Notes under the pieces: model-generated
Seen by the model: the letters and a program-made list of their open reading frames with translations, nothing else
What the model was told of the DNA's origin: nothing
The model's database searches: none
Program-made: the position numbers and the translations under genes
In this document: positions 1-8,437 of the stretch, in pieces
How positions within the stretch are numbered: position 1 is the first letter of the stretch
How the letters are laid out: each line of letters begins with the position of its first letter
Source of the DNA: Zavarzinella sp.
GTDB taxonomy: Bacteria > Planctomycetota > Planctomycetia > Gemmatales > Gemmataceae
Assembly: GCA_041399155.1 (NCBI GenBank)
Contig: JAWKTI010000003.1
Span: forward strand, 372,001 to 436,000
Direction of reading: 5' to 3'
Length of the DNA stretch: 64,000 nt

Positions 1-2739
1 TATGCGCAGGTAAAGTATCCTACGCCGCCGGAAAAATATCAGGTACAGATCCGCTACCGCATTGAAGGCAGTCGAAATGTTCGCGTTCTCCAGTATGAGG
101 AGATGACAAAGTATTTTGCCAAGTGCGGTTTTGAACAAACACCGGATGATGACAACGATCTGGCAGCATTTGACTTGACTGCCGAAATGATGGATGGCAC
201 CGCCCCCTCCAATAACGTGCGGGAGATTCTGAAAGATCGTCGCGTGCAGACAATGTTGTTGCTTCCGGATGGGCTGCAGATGGATACCCCCACTGATGAG
301 TATCGAATTGCAATTTATCTGCGGCAGAATCCTTCACAACGCCTGTTGTTCGATCAGGCGTTGGTTGTTTTGAAAGCACTGAAATTTTCCCAGGATATCG
401 GTTACGATAACCGTGGATATCAACTGATACGTGGGCGGATGCCAGCCAGCGAAATTCCAAAGCTACTGCGAGATCTCCGCAACCAGCCATCAGGCTGGTT
501 TTTGCCAAATACCCCGGAAGGAGTACGGAGTAAGACGCTTGCAGGTAACCTCACTGGTGGGTTAGCCGCACCATTACGCGATGTCGTTCCTGTGGTGCTG
601 GCGGAAGTATTAGGCAAGTATCAGCCACCTGCGATGTTGGTGGAACTGCCACCGGTACCCGAAGACCAGCCATACCAGATCAAATGGACTCCTGGTCTGC
701 GACGTTTTATGGCTGATCCGGAACGGATGGAACAGCCACTCCGTCTGGAATTGATCCTGAGTGCTGCACCCGAAGCACGATCTGTCACATGGCGTGAACC
801 ATTTGAGGCAACCGGTGCTGTGATCGAAGGTCAGTTCGGGCCGATTGTTTCTGTATACCTGAAATCATCGGCAATGCTGGGCAAAATCAGCGCATTGCAG
901 TCGGTAATCACGGTACGGCTGCCTCGCACACCAGACATCGATCGTATTCCGATGCCAGAACCAAAAGAACCGAAGCCGGATCTTTCCGAAATCAAATTGC
1001 CGATATCGAATCAACAGTTACGACAGGCCACCGATACTATCCAGTTACCGTTAACTGCCCCCGATGCTGACCCACTGAAAACAATGGGTTTAACCAAACT
1101 GCATCAGTTTGGTGCCCGGGGTGCACGTCAGAAGGTGGTGATTATCGATAGCGATTTCAGTGGCTGGGAAGACCACCTGCCCCCCGACCCCAAGAAGCCG
1201 AACCAATATACTTTGATTGACCTGACTGCGGCTCGTAATCGGAATGTGGAACCCGATCCAATGCCGGGCGAGCTGGGACGTGGTGCCCATTGTGCCAAGA
1301 TTGTTCACCTGACAGCACCCGATTCTGATATTTTGATGATTCGTGTGGCCCCTGATTCCGCTTATCAGGTCAGTGACATCATTAATTTTATTCGTGGCAC
1401 TTCACTGTCGATGAATGCGATCAAGGTTCGGCGAGATGAGATTGCGTTCGATACAAATGCACTACGCAATCGGCGTGCTGCCGCAATTGTGGAATATAAT
1501 CAGGCATTTGCCGATTTCAGTGCTGACGCCGCCGCTGAAAAACGTAGACGGGATGCCCAGGCCGCATTCATCCCGCTTCGGGAAGATGAAGAAAAATTAC
1601 TGGCACGAATTAAACGCCTCGATCTGCTGGAGCAGAACCTGATTGGGATTTATGGTGCCAACGTGGTGCTTAACCTGATTCACTGGAACCATGGCTATGG
1701 CCTGGATGGGGCCAATCCTTTTACCCGCGCACTCGATAATTGGCTTGTGCCTGTGGCATCATTTGGTCGCACACGGCAGTTGGTGCGTCGCGAGATGCCA
1801 CCGCCACCGGTTTGGATTCAGGCAGCAGGTGATAATCGTGGCCAATCCTGGGTGGGACGATTCATCGATCGCGATGACAACGGCGTGATGGAGTTTGCCG
1901 GTAACGATCAACTTCTGGCAAATGATCGCTGGTCGCGGGAACTGAACTTTCTGGCGATTGACCAGGGAATGAGTAAACAGTTCCTGCTGCCTGCTGGAAC
2001 GAAAGTTCGCATTTCTCTGCAATGGCGCGAGCCCCACGATGAAACTTTCTCCGAAGATGAATACCGTATACCAATTCTGCCTTTCCAGGTACAGTTGATC
2101 AAACAGCGTGATCCAGAAGGTAAAACTTCTGCCAGTGATGAAATCGATCTGGTAGCTGTCACAGAAGGATTGGCAGAACGCCTGCACTTCGAACCAAACT
2201 TTGCGGTGTACGAACGAATGCTGGAAATGACGATTCCGGAAGATGGTCATTTCGCAGTACGAATCGTGGGACAATTACCGATATCATTCCGCCCCGTTGG
2301 TTTACCCACGATTGGTGATAACCAGCAGAACATTCAGGTATTCCCCCGCCTGTTTGTGGAAGGGATGAACGGAAAACGAATCATTCTTGGCGATTTTGCC
2401 AGCGAACGCTCTGTGGTGCCTGTGCCTGCAGAATCACGTGGGGTCTTTACCGTTGGTGCGGTGGGCAGCGATGGCAAACCACGACTGCGAACCAACCTCG
2501 GTGCGGGTCCGCTGGCAGAATTAATGATTAAGCCAGATTATTACGCTCCCGACCAGATCCCTGGTCTGGTGGAAGAACCAGTGGCTTATGGCAGCGATGT
2601 TTCTGCATCACTCGCCGCAGGCTGGTCTGCTTCGATGCTCAGCGTGGGTGCACGGCCTGTCGACTTCCACCGTGGCCTGGGTCTACCGAAAGGCAGCCTG
2701 ATCGTTGTTCCCAAGTTCTACACCGAACGACGTCGATAA
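1..2739 (+). CDS. subtilase-fold (S8-like) protein, 5' truncated by window edge
   Basis: The reading frame is open from base 1, so the N-terminus lies upstream; 912 residues are visible. A first ATG at 103 is internal. A subtilase fold is suggested by the Asp strand VVIIDSDFSGW (Asp codon 1147-1149), then GRGAHCAKIVHLTAPDSDI in the His position, an IQAAGDNRG segment in the oxyanion-hole position (~1816-1842), and GSDVSASLAAG near the C-terminus (2590-2622) followed by a helix-like stretch, as in GTSxAxPxxxG. The expected His is Arg (1279-1281), the expected Asn is Asp (1831-1833), and the expected Ser aligns with Asp (2596-2598), although nearby Ser residues could serve. A long helical insert lies between the His and Asn elements (~1420-1640). 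The fold assignment is moderately sure; activity is doubtful. The stop TAA is followed by a 136-bp gap before the next gene. Confidence 0.7.
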   Translation, partial: YAQVKYPTPPEKYQVQIRYRIEGSRNVRVLQYEEMTKYFAKCGFEQTPDDDNDLAAFDLTAEMMDGTAPSNNVREILKDRRVQTMLLLPDGLQMDTPTDEYRIAIYLRQNPSQRLLFDQALVVLKALKFSQDIGYDNRGYQLIRGRMPASEIPKLLRDLRNQPSGWFLPNTPEGVRSKTLAGNLTGGLAAPLRDVVPVVLAEVLGKYQPPAMLVELPPVPEDQPYQIKWTPGLRRFMADPERMEQPLRLELILSAAPEARSVTWREPFEATGAVIEGQFGPIVSVYLKSSAMLGKISALQSVITVRLPRTPDIDRIPMPEPKEPKPDLSEIKLPISNQQLRQATDTIQLPLTAPDADPLKTMGLTKLHQFGARGARQKVVIIDSDFSGWEDHLPPDPKKPNQYTLIDLTAARNRNVEPDPMPGELGRGAHCAKIVHLTAPDSDILMIRVAPDSAYQVSDIINFIRGTSLSMNAIKVRRDEIAFDTNALRNRRAAAIVEYNQAFADFSADAAAEKRRRDAQAAFIPLREDEEKLLARIKRLDLLEQNLIGIYGANVVLNLIHWNHGYGLDGANPFTRALDNWLVPVASFGRTRQLVRREMPPPPVWIQAAGDNRGQSWVGRFIDRDDNGVMEFAGNDQLLANDRWSRELNFLAIDQGMSKQFLLPAGTKVRISLQWREPHDETFSEDEYRIPILPFQVQLIKQRDPEGKTSASDEIDLVAVTEGLAERLHFEPNFAVYERMLEMTIPEDGHFAVRIVGQLPISFRPVGLPTIGDNQQNIQVFPRLFVEGMNGKRIILGDFASERSVVPVPAESRGVFTVGAVGSDGKPRLRTNLGAGPLAELMIKPDYYAPDQIPGLVEEPVAYGSDVSASLAAGWSASMLSVGARPVDFHRGLGLPKGSLIVVPKFYTERRR

Positions 2740-2805
2740 CCCCCTGCATCTTTCGAATTGGCTGACAATTTTCCACAATTTTTACCAGTCGTTCTCACAT
2801 TAAAG

Positions 2806-2833
2806 TTGCATTCTGCACTGTCCACGTTATAGT
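2806..2833 (+). promoter_or_regulatory. candidate sigma-70-like promoter for the DUF1549-DUF1501 pair
   Basis: TTGCAT (2806-2811) and TATAGT (2828-2833) are separated by 16 bases, 43 bases before the ATG at 2876. It sits in the only noncoding gap upstream of a two-gene unit. Planctomycete promoter consensus is poorly fixed, so this is a suggestion from sequence similarity only. Confidence 0.3.
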
Positions 2834-2875
2834 GGTGGTGAGATTGACCACGCCATTTACCCCCACCTGATTCTC

Positions 2876-4423
2876 ATGAGAATTTGCACATTATCCGTTG
2901 TACTCTTCTGCATCAGTGGTTTTTCCCCAGCGTGGGGGGATACTCTCAGCAAACAGATTGATCTGGAAATTCTCAAGAATGCCAGGCAGCAGCCAGTAGC
3001 ACCCGTGGCAGACGATGCTGAATTTGTGCGTCGGATTTACCTGGACCTCATTGGTTCGATCCCCTCGGTCCAGCTAACCACTGATTTTCTGGCAAATAAA
3101 GACCCTAACAAGCGCACTTCACTGATTGATCAATTGCTTGCCAGTAAGCAATTTACGCATCATCTATCAGAGCAGCTTCACATTTTGTTAATGGAGCGGC
3201 TGGGCGAAAATCCTCTGTGGCAGGAATATCTTTCCGATGCCACAACAAAAAACAAGCCGTGGGATCAGATGGTGCGGGAAATGCTGCAAGGCAGCAATGT
3301 GGAAGGTGCCCCCAAGGGTGCGTCTTTTTTCCTGTCCAAACGATTGGAAAATTATGGTCAGAATCCGGTGGATTACCCCGCACTGACGCGGGATATTGGC
3401 CGACTGTTCTGTGGGGTGGACCTGCAATGTGCCGAGTGCCACGATCACCTGTTTGTGAAGGAATATAAACAGCGGGATTTTCAGGGGTTATACGCCTTCG
3501 TGCAGCACGCCTATCTGGTAGATGCCACCACTGCTCAGGTGGGGGAAAAACTACCAGGTAGCAAAGTTGCTTTCTCATCGGTTTTTAAGAAATTGCCATT
3601 GGAAACTGGGCCCGCACTGCCCGGAAAGCCAGAACTGGACCTGCCGATGTTTCCGAAAGGGGAAGAATATATCGTCGCACCCGATCGCAAGACGAAAAGC
3701 CCAGGAAAATTGAAGATCAGCTATTTGCAGCAATTGGGGGAAACGGTTGCAGGTGTTGGCAACGACCGACTCGCCAGTAATATTGCCAACCGAATCTGGC
3801 ACATGCTCATGGGCAAAGGGCTGGTGGAGCCACTGGACATGTTTCATGCGGAAAATCCCCCATCCCACCCGGAACTGATGAAATTGCTGACCAGCGAATT
3901 GATTGCCCACCGTTATGATCTGAAGTGGCTGATCCGCGAGGTGGTGCGATCCGAAAGTTACCAGCGGTCCAGCAAATTGGCAGAATCCAGCACCTACGCT
4001 TACGGCAGAGGTTTGGAAAAACGCATGTCTGCAGAGCAGTTCAGCAGGTCGCTGGGTATTGCCCTGGGTAAGCCATTCACCAAAGCCGAAACGGATCGTT
4101 TGCTGAAAACCTTCGCTAACGCACCGCGGGAACCAGAAGTGGAAATTGCCCCCAGCTTAAAAGGAGTGCTGTTTCTACGCAACGATCCATTGATTCACGA
4201 ACGGTTGAACCCCACCCCCGAAACGCTGGTGGGGCAAATTGCCACCATGAAAAACGATGAGATTCCAGATCGCCTGATGTTGCAAGTGCTTACCCGCAAA
4301 GCATCTGCGGCAGAAAAGGCAAAAATTGTCGCATACCTTTCTGATCCTGCCACACGCCAGCAACGCCTGCCTCATCTGGTGTGGGCAGTCATTTCCAGCA
4401 CTGAATTCACCATCAATCATTAA
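2876..4423 (+). CDS. DUF1549/DUF1553 domain secreted protein
   Basis: 515 residues with an N-terminal signal peptide (hydrophobic residues 3-20, ending near SPAWG). The N-terminal half carries the DUF1549 pattern: DAEFVRRIYLDLIGSIPS near residue 45, and a C-x-x-C-H motif, CAECHDH, at Cys185/Cys188/His189 that could bind haem or metal. The C-terminal half (from about residue 300, with NRLASN-IANRIWHMLMGKGLV and HPELMKLLTSE) matches DUF1553. This domain pair is a hallmark of planctomycetes and is normally encoded with a DUF1501 protein, as here (six bases between stop and next start). The biochemical role is not established; export and a role in surface polymer or sulfated glycan use have been suggested for the group. 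No PSCyt1 cytochrome domain precedes it, so this is the short form. Confidence 0.9.
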   Translation: MRICTLSVVLFCISGFSPAWGDTLSKQIDLEILKNARQQPVAPVADDAEFVRRIYLDLIGSIPSVQLTTDFLANKDPNKRTSLIDQLLASKQFTHHLSEQLHILLMERLGENPLWQEYLSDATTKNKPWDQMVREMLQGSNVEGAPKGASFFLSKRLENYGQNPVDYPALTRDIGRLFCGVDLQCAECHDHLFVKEYKQRDFQGLYAFVQHAYLVDATTAQVGEKLPGSKVAFSSVFKKLPLETGPALPGKPELDLPMFPKGEEYIVAPDRKTKSPGKLKISYLQQLGETVAGVGNDRLASNIANRIWHMLMGKGLVEPLDMFHAENPPSHPELMKLLTSELIAHRYDLKWLIREVVRSESYQRSSKLAESSTYAYGRGLEKRMSAEQFSRSLGIALGKPFTKAETDRLLKTFANAPREPEVEIAPSLKGVLFLRNDPLIHERLNPTPETLVGQIATMKNDEIPDRLMLQVLTRKASAAEKAKIVAYLSDPATRQQRLPHLVWAVISSTEFTINH

Positions 4424-4429
4424 AATATC

Positions 4430-5716
4430 ATGCGTAATTCTCATTTTCTTTGCCCCACGCACGAACATCTGCTGAATCGTCGCACGTTGATGCAGTGGGC
4501 AGCAGGTCTGGCAGGTGCCGGTGTCCTGAGCAGCACTGCTCAGGCGAAACCTACACCCAAAGAGAATCCGAAGCAGATTCTGTTCATCTGGCTTGATGGT
4601 GGGATCAGCCAACTAGAAAGTTGGGACCCCAAACCGGGCACGCCGTTCGGTGGGCCTTTTCGGGCAATTCCTACGTCGGTACCAGGGATTCATATTTCTG
4701 AATTGTTGCCCCACACCGCGAAACAGATGCACCATCTTTCATTGGTGCGAAGTCTGCACACGCAGGACAATTCCCACTCGGCTGGAGTGGATCGCATTCA
4801 GCGGGGCGATCCCAAAAACCGTGGGGTCACCTATCCTTTTCTTGGTTCTGCAGTGGCAAAACTGCTCGGCCCCACGTCCAGTGGCCTGCCACCCTACATT
4901 TCAATCAAGCCAGGCAGTGGCGGCTTTATTACCAAAGATGCTGGCTTTCTAGGGCCGGATTTTTCCGCACTGGCACTGGGCGATGGCAAACCACCAGAAA
5001 ACCTGTTGCCACCACCAACCATTTCGCCCACGCTAGATGAACAGCGAGATGAACTCCGTGGCTTTTTCGATGCAGAATATGCAAAAGAACGCCAGTCGAA
5101 AACCGCCGAATCATTAAAGAAAATTCATGAAATTGCCCAACAGCTTCGTAAGCATCGTGATTTATTTGATGAAAACAGCTATTCCGCCAAAGACAAAGAA
5201 CGTTACGGCACCCACGAGTTGGGGCGGCACATGCTGATAGCCCGACGGATGATTGAAGCGGGGGTACGATTTACCAAAGTAACCTCTTACGGATGGGATA
5301 CACACGGTGACAATTTTCACGGATCGGCATCGCTGGTGCCACAGTTTGATCAACCATTTGCCGCACTGTTGGAAGATCTGCATGAACGCAAATTGCTCGA
5401 TCAGGTGCTGGTGATTGCGATGTCGGAATTTGGCCGCACCCCACGAATCAATGGGCATTTAGGCCGGGATCACTGGCCGGAAGCCTGGTCGCTGGCCATG
5501 GGTGGTGCGGGAATCCAGGCGGGGGCAGTGTACGGTCGCACCAATGATAAAGGCACCGATGTTGCGGAAGGTGAAGTTGATATCGGCCACCTGTTCCATA
5601 CCTGGTTCCGTGCGGTGAATGTGGACCCGTTTTTTGTGGAATACGACAACAACGGCCAGCCACTCCCGATCGCCCATGATAATTGCAAGCCAATCACCGC
5701 ACTGTTGAGAAAGTGA
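4430..5716 (+). CDS. DUF1501 domain protein (sulfatase-like fold)
   Basis: 428 residues. The N-terminus (LNRRTLMQWAAGLAGAGVLS) is a Tat-like export signal with twin Arg. FIWLDGGISQLESWDPKPG, the HSAGVDRIQ region, TSYGWDTHGDNF, and VLVIAMSEFGRTPRINGHLGRDHW are the diagnostic conserved blocks of DUF1501, a family with a metal-binding alkaline-phosphatase/sulfatase-like core. It follows the DUF1549/DUF1553 gene by six bases and is almost surely cotranscribed with it. Catalytic activity of the family is unproven. The protein is full length; the stop TGA at 5714-5716 is followed by a repeat-bearing noncoding stretch. Confidence 0.92.
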   Translation: MRNSHFLCPTHEHLLNRRTLMQWAAGLAGAGVLSSTAQAKPTPKENPKQILFIWLDGGISQLESWDPKPGTPFGGPFRAIPTSVPGIHISELLPHTAKQMHHLSLVRSLHTQDNSHSAGVDRIQRGDPKNRGVTYPFLGSAVAKLLGPTSSGLPPYISIKPGSGGFITKDAGFLGPDFSALALGDGKPPENLLPPPTISPTLDEQRDELRGFFDAEYAKERQSKTAESLKKIHEIAQQLRKHRDLFDENSYSAKDKERYGTHELGRHMLIARRMIEAGVRFTKVTSYGWDTHGDNFHGSASLVPQFDQPFAALLEDLHERKLLDQVLVIAMSEFGRTPRINGHLGRDHWPEAWSLAMGGAGIQAGAVYGRTNDKGTDVAEGEVDIGHLFHTWFRAVNVDPFFVEYDNNGQPLPIAHDNCKPITALLRK

Positions 5717-5790
5717 GAATATTTTCATATCTCTTGCGGTTCCGTACAACCTGTCCCACTGCAAGAGCGATAGGCCCACAACTGAACCAG

Positions 5791-5846
5791 CATGGGGCAT
5801 CCCTTGCAAGCCCCTCTACGTCGAAAATAAATTGGTTCGTGATTGA
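5791..5846. repeat. palindromic intergenic repeat, unit B copy 1
   Basis: GGGGC (5794-5798) pairs with GCCCC (5810-5814). It is followed by CGTCGAAAATAAATTGGT (5819-5836) and a GTGATTGA tail. The same 18-base segment occurs at 9097-9114, there also following a small palindrome and followed by GCGATTGA. Read on the minus strand, ATCGCTGACCAATT (copy 2) resembles the ATCGCGGACCAGTT end of the unit A repeats, so the two are probably related in inverted orientation. Confidence 0.6.
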
Positions 5847-5925
5847 GTGGTGTGCGATTAGCACGATACTGGGTGCTTGGGGTTGTGGAGTTTTCAAAAA
5901 TGATCTGGCAAACTTTGCAAAATAG

Positions 5926-6208
5926 TTTCATCAATTTCTTGTTGAGGATGATCGTTTTAACCACGCATTCCGCCGCGTGATCTTTGCTGTGCTCGACAAT
6001 TCCCCGAGGCAGGAAACATTGGAGGCATTTGAGAACCAGTTTGATTCCAGTTGGATTGTTGATCGGCGAAATTACCGATTATTCACGGCTTTCAGGGGTG
6101 TAAAACGGAGTGGGGCAAATGGCAGAGGAAACGGAATATGATCTCGACCTGACTTCACCAAATGATTTGACGGCACTTACCGGGGACAACCAGGGCTTGC
6201 GTTGGTGA
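5926..6208 (+). pseudogene. unidentified coding remnant in the 5717-6380 gap
   Basis: From 5926 (just after an in-frame TAG) to the TGA at 6139-6141 an open frame without ATG reads with protein-like composition (for example DDRFNHAFRRVIFAVLDN and DSSWIVDRRNYRLFTAFRG). A second short frame, ATG 6119 to TGA 6208 (29 residues, starting MAEETEYDLDLTSPN), overlaps its end in the +1 frame and has GGAG seven bases upstream. Together they look like one eroded gene with a frameshift, but I do not recognise the family. The rest of 5717-6380 holds the unit B repeat and nothing else that I can name. Confidence 0.3.
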
Positions 6209-6380
6209 AACAGATTGCCCACAATGAATGGTTTTGTGGTTTCACCTGAGGTGGGTACTGGATCACCGAACCGTAACAGAGAATCTTCGCAATTTCGGGT
6301 GTTGTCAAATGTTTCCAAATTCGGCTTGTTCTTGAATTATCAGTTCGGTCTGCAGATATGATTCTACATGCAGGAACTAT

Positions 6381-6887
6381 TTACTTTTCACTGGAATATA
6401 CAGCGAATAACGCGCCGTTCCGGAACTCGATAGAACGCGATGTCTTCGTTTTCAGCTGCCACCAGAAATCACCTCCCTTCAGCCGAGAGTTCCGATCTCC
6501 TTCCAATACTGTGTCGAGATCGCACCACCAGGTTCCTTTCACGATGCGATTTTCACCTTTCGTAGCCACCCCACCGTCCTTGTGGTAGGTCACCCACTTT
6601 ATTTTCAGGTCGGTCCCGTATTCAACAATCATGAGCTTGCCGTATTGCTTATCACTGGTGACATAAACCAGAATGGTACCCGTGGGGATCTGATTTTCTT
6701 TCGAATCACTGCCATCAATATTTTGCCTGCCTTCTTTTCTGGCATTTTCAACCAGTTCTTTGATATATTTGTGGCTGAGGGCATCAAAAGGTTCCATATC
6801 TTTATTCTTCGCTGGCACCGGTGCGGTCCATGCCTTTCCAAGAAACAGGAATAATACTGCAAGCGAGATTCGGAACATGATCAGCAC
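6381..6887 (-). CDS. small secreted protein of unknown function
   Basis: 168 residues if the GTG at 6887 is used; an in-frame ATG three codons later (6878) is equally possible. Residues 4-22 form a signal peptide ending in AWTAPVPA, a cleavage region typical of planctomycete secreted lipoprotein-like proteins. The mature part is charged and beta-rich (GTILVYVTSDKQYGKLMIVEYG) with a Trp-rich C-terminal half (GTWWCDLD, GGDFWWQLK). No family recognised. It is transcribed away from the + strand island, with a diverging 34-bp gap to the kdsB remnant. Confidence 0.65.
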   Translation of the reverse strand: MLIMFRISLAVLFLFLGKAWTAPVPAKNKDMEPFDALSHKYIKELVENARKEGRQNIDGSDSKENQIPTGTILVYVTSDKQYGKLMIVEYGTDLKIKWVTYHKDGGVATKGENRIVKGTWWCDLDTVLEGDRNSRLKGGDFWWQLKTKTSRSIEFRNGALFAVYSSEK

Positions 6888-6920
6888 CCTCGAAAACCGA
6901 CTGACTGTTTTTCCATTATA

Positions 6921-7097
6921 ATGAAATCCTTTGGCACGGATGCATTTGCTCGATTAATCGAGCAAATGCAGACCCATGGTGGGGCAGAAATGGGCACGCT
7001 TGTTACCCCTATTCAAACGGAAGATGTCTACCACAACCCGAATTGTGTGAAGGTTGTGTGCGATGAAAGTGGCAGGGCATTGTATTTCAGCCGCAGC
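6921..7097 (+). pseudogene. kdsB: internal fragment of 3-deoxy-manno-octulosonate cytidylyltransferase (kdsB)
   Basis: The frame AEMGTLVTPI...NPNCVKVVCDESGRALYFSRS matches the KdsB central region (Escherichia coli KdsB: MATLAVPI...[20 protein letters not shown]). Only about 50 residues remain: the N-terminal nucleotide-binding third and the C-terminal half are absent. The likeness stops after the SRS codons at 7097, where a unit A palindromic repeat starts. The frame stays open through the repeat into the SRPBCC gene, which would give a spurious 237-residue fusion. KdsB activates Kdo for lipid A core; this fragment cannot do so. An intact copy is expected elsewhere in the genome. Confidence 0.75.
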
Positions 7098-7146
7098 AAT
7101 CGCTTGTTTTCAACTCCGCGACTATGCTACATCGCGGACTCTGTTC
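7094..7146. repeat. unit A palindromic repeat, copy 0 (diverged)
   Basis: GCAGCAATCGCTTG followed by TCAACTCCGCGACT and ATCGCGGACT aligns along its length with copies 1-3 (7629, 8358, 9163), closest to copy 3. The left stem strand is missing, replaced by kdsB sequence, so the copy begins at the break of the kdsB fragment. Its position just upstream of the SRPBCC ribosome-binding site parallels the place of the other copies before the next gene. Confidence 0.6.
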
Positions 7147-7175
7147 GGGCTCATACCAACATCATCGGAGGTTCC

Positions 7176-7634
7176 ATGTCTGAAGTGAAACGCATCCAGT
7201 TCTCGACTACTATTAATGCGAGTGCAGAAGTAGTGTGGCACCACATCACCACACCTGAAAGTTACGAGCAGTGGACATCAGTATTCGCAGAAGGGTCGAA
7301 ATTCGAGGGTTCCTGGGAAAATGGCTCGAAGATCCGCTTCCTATCGCCAAGTGGCGATGGAATGATTTCGGAAATCGCGGACAGTCGGACGAACGAGTTC
7401 ATTTCTATCAGGCACCTCGGCTTTATATCCAATGGAGTGGAAGATACAACAAGTGAAGCTGTCCGCTCTTGGGCGCCAGCATATGAGAATTACACGCTCC
7501 AGGCGACACTTGAAGGCACAGGAATAGTAGTCGACCAGGACGTATCCTCCGAATGGGAAAAACACATTAGCGAAGCATGGCCGAAAGCACTCAATCTGCT
7601 GAAAGGGCTTTGCGAATCCTCAAGTGTAGCCTAA
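7176..7634 (+). CDS. SRPBCC/AHSA1-type START-like fold protein
   Basis: 152 residues from ATG 7176, chosen because GGAGG (7168-7172) lies just upstream and similarity starts here. VKRIQFSTTINASAEVVWHH, TPESYEQWTSVFAEGS and GSKIRFLSPSGDG follow the polyketide-cyclase/AHSA1 pattern (N-terminal beta strand, helix grip, Trp in the ..QW.. turn), and the C-terminal helix HISEAWPKALNLLKGLC closes the fold. Such proteins bind hydrophobic ligands; the ligand is unknown. Its TAA lies inside the GCCTAAA that opens the next unit A repeat. It is the first intact gene of the island array. Confidence 0.8.
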   Translation: MSEVKRIQFSTTINASAEVVWHHITTPESYEQWTSVFAEGSKFEGSWENGSKIRFLSPSGDGMISEIADSRTNEFISIRHLGFISNGVEDTTSEAVRSWAPAYENYTLQATLEGTGIVVDQDVSSEWEKHISEAWPKALNLLKGLCESSSVA

Positions 7635-7704
7635 ATATGCGATTCGAGCAGGAATCGCTTTGTATCCACTTTCGCGACTCTGCTCGATCGCGGACCAGTT
7701 TGGC
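7629..7704. repeat. unit A palindromic repeat, copy 1
   Basis: GCGAT..CGAGCAG..ATCGC on the left (from 7639) pairs with GCGA..CTGCTCG..ATCGC on the right, around an unpaired TTTGTATCCACTTTC loop. The ends, GCCTAAA (7629-7635) and GTTTGGC (7698-7704), also pair apart from one bulged base. Core sequence is almost identical to copy 2. The layout resembles an integron attC site, though GTTTGGC is not the strict GTTRRRY consensus. Confidence 0.8.
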
Positions 7705-7711
7705 GAAGAAA

Positions 7712-8314
7712 ATGCCCACGAACGTTGCTATCTACATATTTCCAGATGTTGAAGTCCTTGACTTTGCTGGTCCTTATGAAGTGTTCACCACCGCATCCAG
7801 ACTTTTCAAGCGGAGGAATCCCGATGCGGAGGACTTATTTCGTGTGTTCCTGGTTGCCAAAGACCAGAATGCAGTATGTGCTCGCGCAGGCCTCAAGGTG
7901 CTGCCAGACTTCTCACTAAAGAACTGTCCCGCCACTCATTTACTGATCATTCCAGGCGGAGTTGTCGACAGAGAAGTAGGGGACGCACAGGTAATTGAAT
8001 GGGTGAAGACTCATTCCGCTCAGGCAACGATCACCGCGTCCGTATGTACAGGTGCATTCATTCTTGCCAAAGCAGGCCTGCTTGAAGGCCGAAATGCGAC
8101 AACCCATTGGGAAGACATTGCTGAACTACAGACTCAGTTTTGCAATGTGCTAGTTCGTGAGGATGTTCACTGGGTTGACGAGGGAACAATCGTAACATCG
8201 GCGGGTATCGCGGCAGGAATTGATATGAGCCTTCACTTGGTTACGCGCTTCGCAGACAAGGAATTGGCCGCCAGTACGGCAAGGCAAATGGAAGTTCCAT
8301 TCGGTAATAACTAA
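7712..8314 (+). CDS. DJ-1/PfpI family (class I glutamine amidotransferase-like) protein
   Basis: 200 residues from ATG 7712, eight bases after the repeat; the frame is open further upstream but there it only translates the repeat. VAIYIFPDVEVLDFAGPYEVF, HLLIIPGG, and the nucleophile elbow ASVCTGAFILAKAGLLEGR (Cys in the V-C-T-G turn) identify the PfpI/isonitrile-hydratase/AraC-N-terminal branch, with TTHWEDIAEL following. TSAGIAAGIDMSLHLV near the C-terminus is also typical. No DNA-binding AraC domain is present. The family includes isonitrile hydratases and glyoxalases; the substrate cannot be read from sequence. Confidence 0.88.
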   Translation: MPTNVAIYIFPDVEVLDFAGPYEVFTTASRLFKRRNPDAEDLFRVFLVAKDQNAVCARAGLKVLPDFSLKNCPATHLLIIPGGVVDREVGDAQVIEWVKTHSAQATITASVCTGAFILAKAGLLEGRNATTHWEDIAELQTQFCNVLVREDVHWVDEGTIVTSAGIAAGIDMSLHLVTRFADKELAASTARQMEVPFGNN

Positions 8315-8357
8315 CTTCTTCTAACGGAGCCTCGATTGAGTATATATTAATAGAGAT

Positions 8358-8430
8358 GCCCAAAGGATGCGATTCGAGCAGGAATCGCTTTGTATTCAGT
8401 TTCGCGACTCTGCTCGATCGCGAACCAGTA
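8358..8430. repeat. unit A palindromic repeat, copy 2
   Basis: GCCCAAA (8358-8364) precedes GCGATTCGAGCAG (8369-8381), which with CTGCTCGATCGCG (8410-8422) forms the same stem as copy 1 around a TTTGTATTCAGTTTC loop. Right of the shared ACCAG it differs (TAAAAT rather than TTTGGC). It lies between the DJ-1/PfpI gene and the next gene. Confidence 0.8.
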
Positions 8431-8437
8431 AAATTGC

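Noticed and set aside
6079..6318. 79-codon minus-strand frame in the 5717-6380 gap
   Set aside because: No ribosome-binding site, composition not clearly protein-like, and overlaps the better + strand remnant.
6921..7634. A 237-residue KdsB-SRPBCC fusion protein
   Set aside because: The frame is continuous only by chance through the repeat; the SRPBCC part has its own GGAGG and ATG, and the KdsB part is truncated at both ends.
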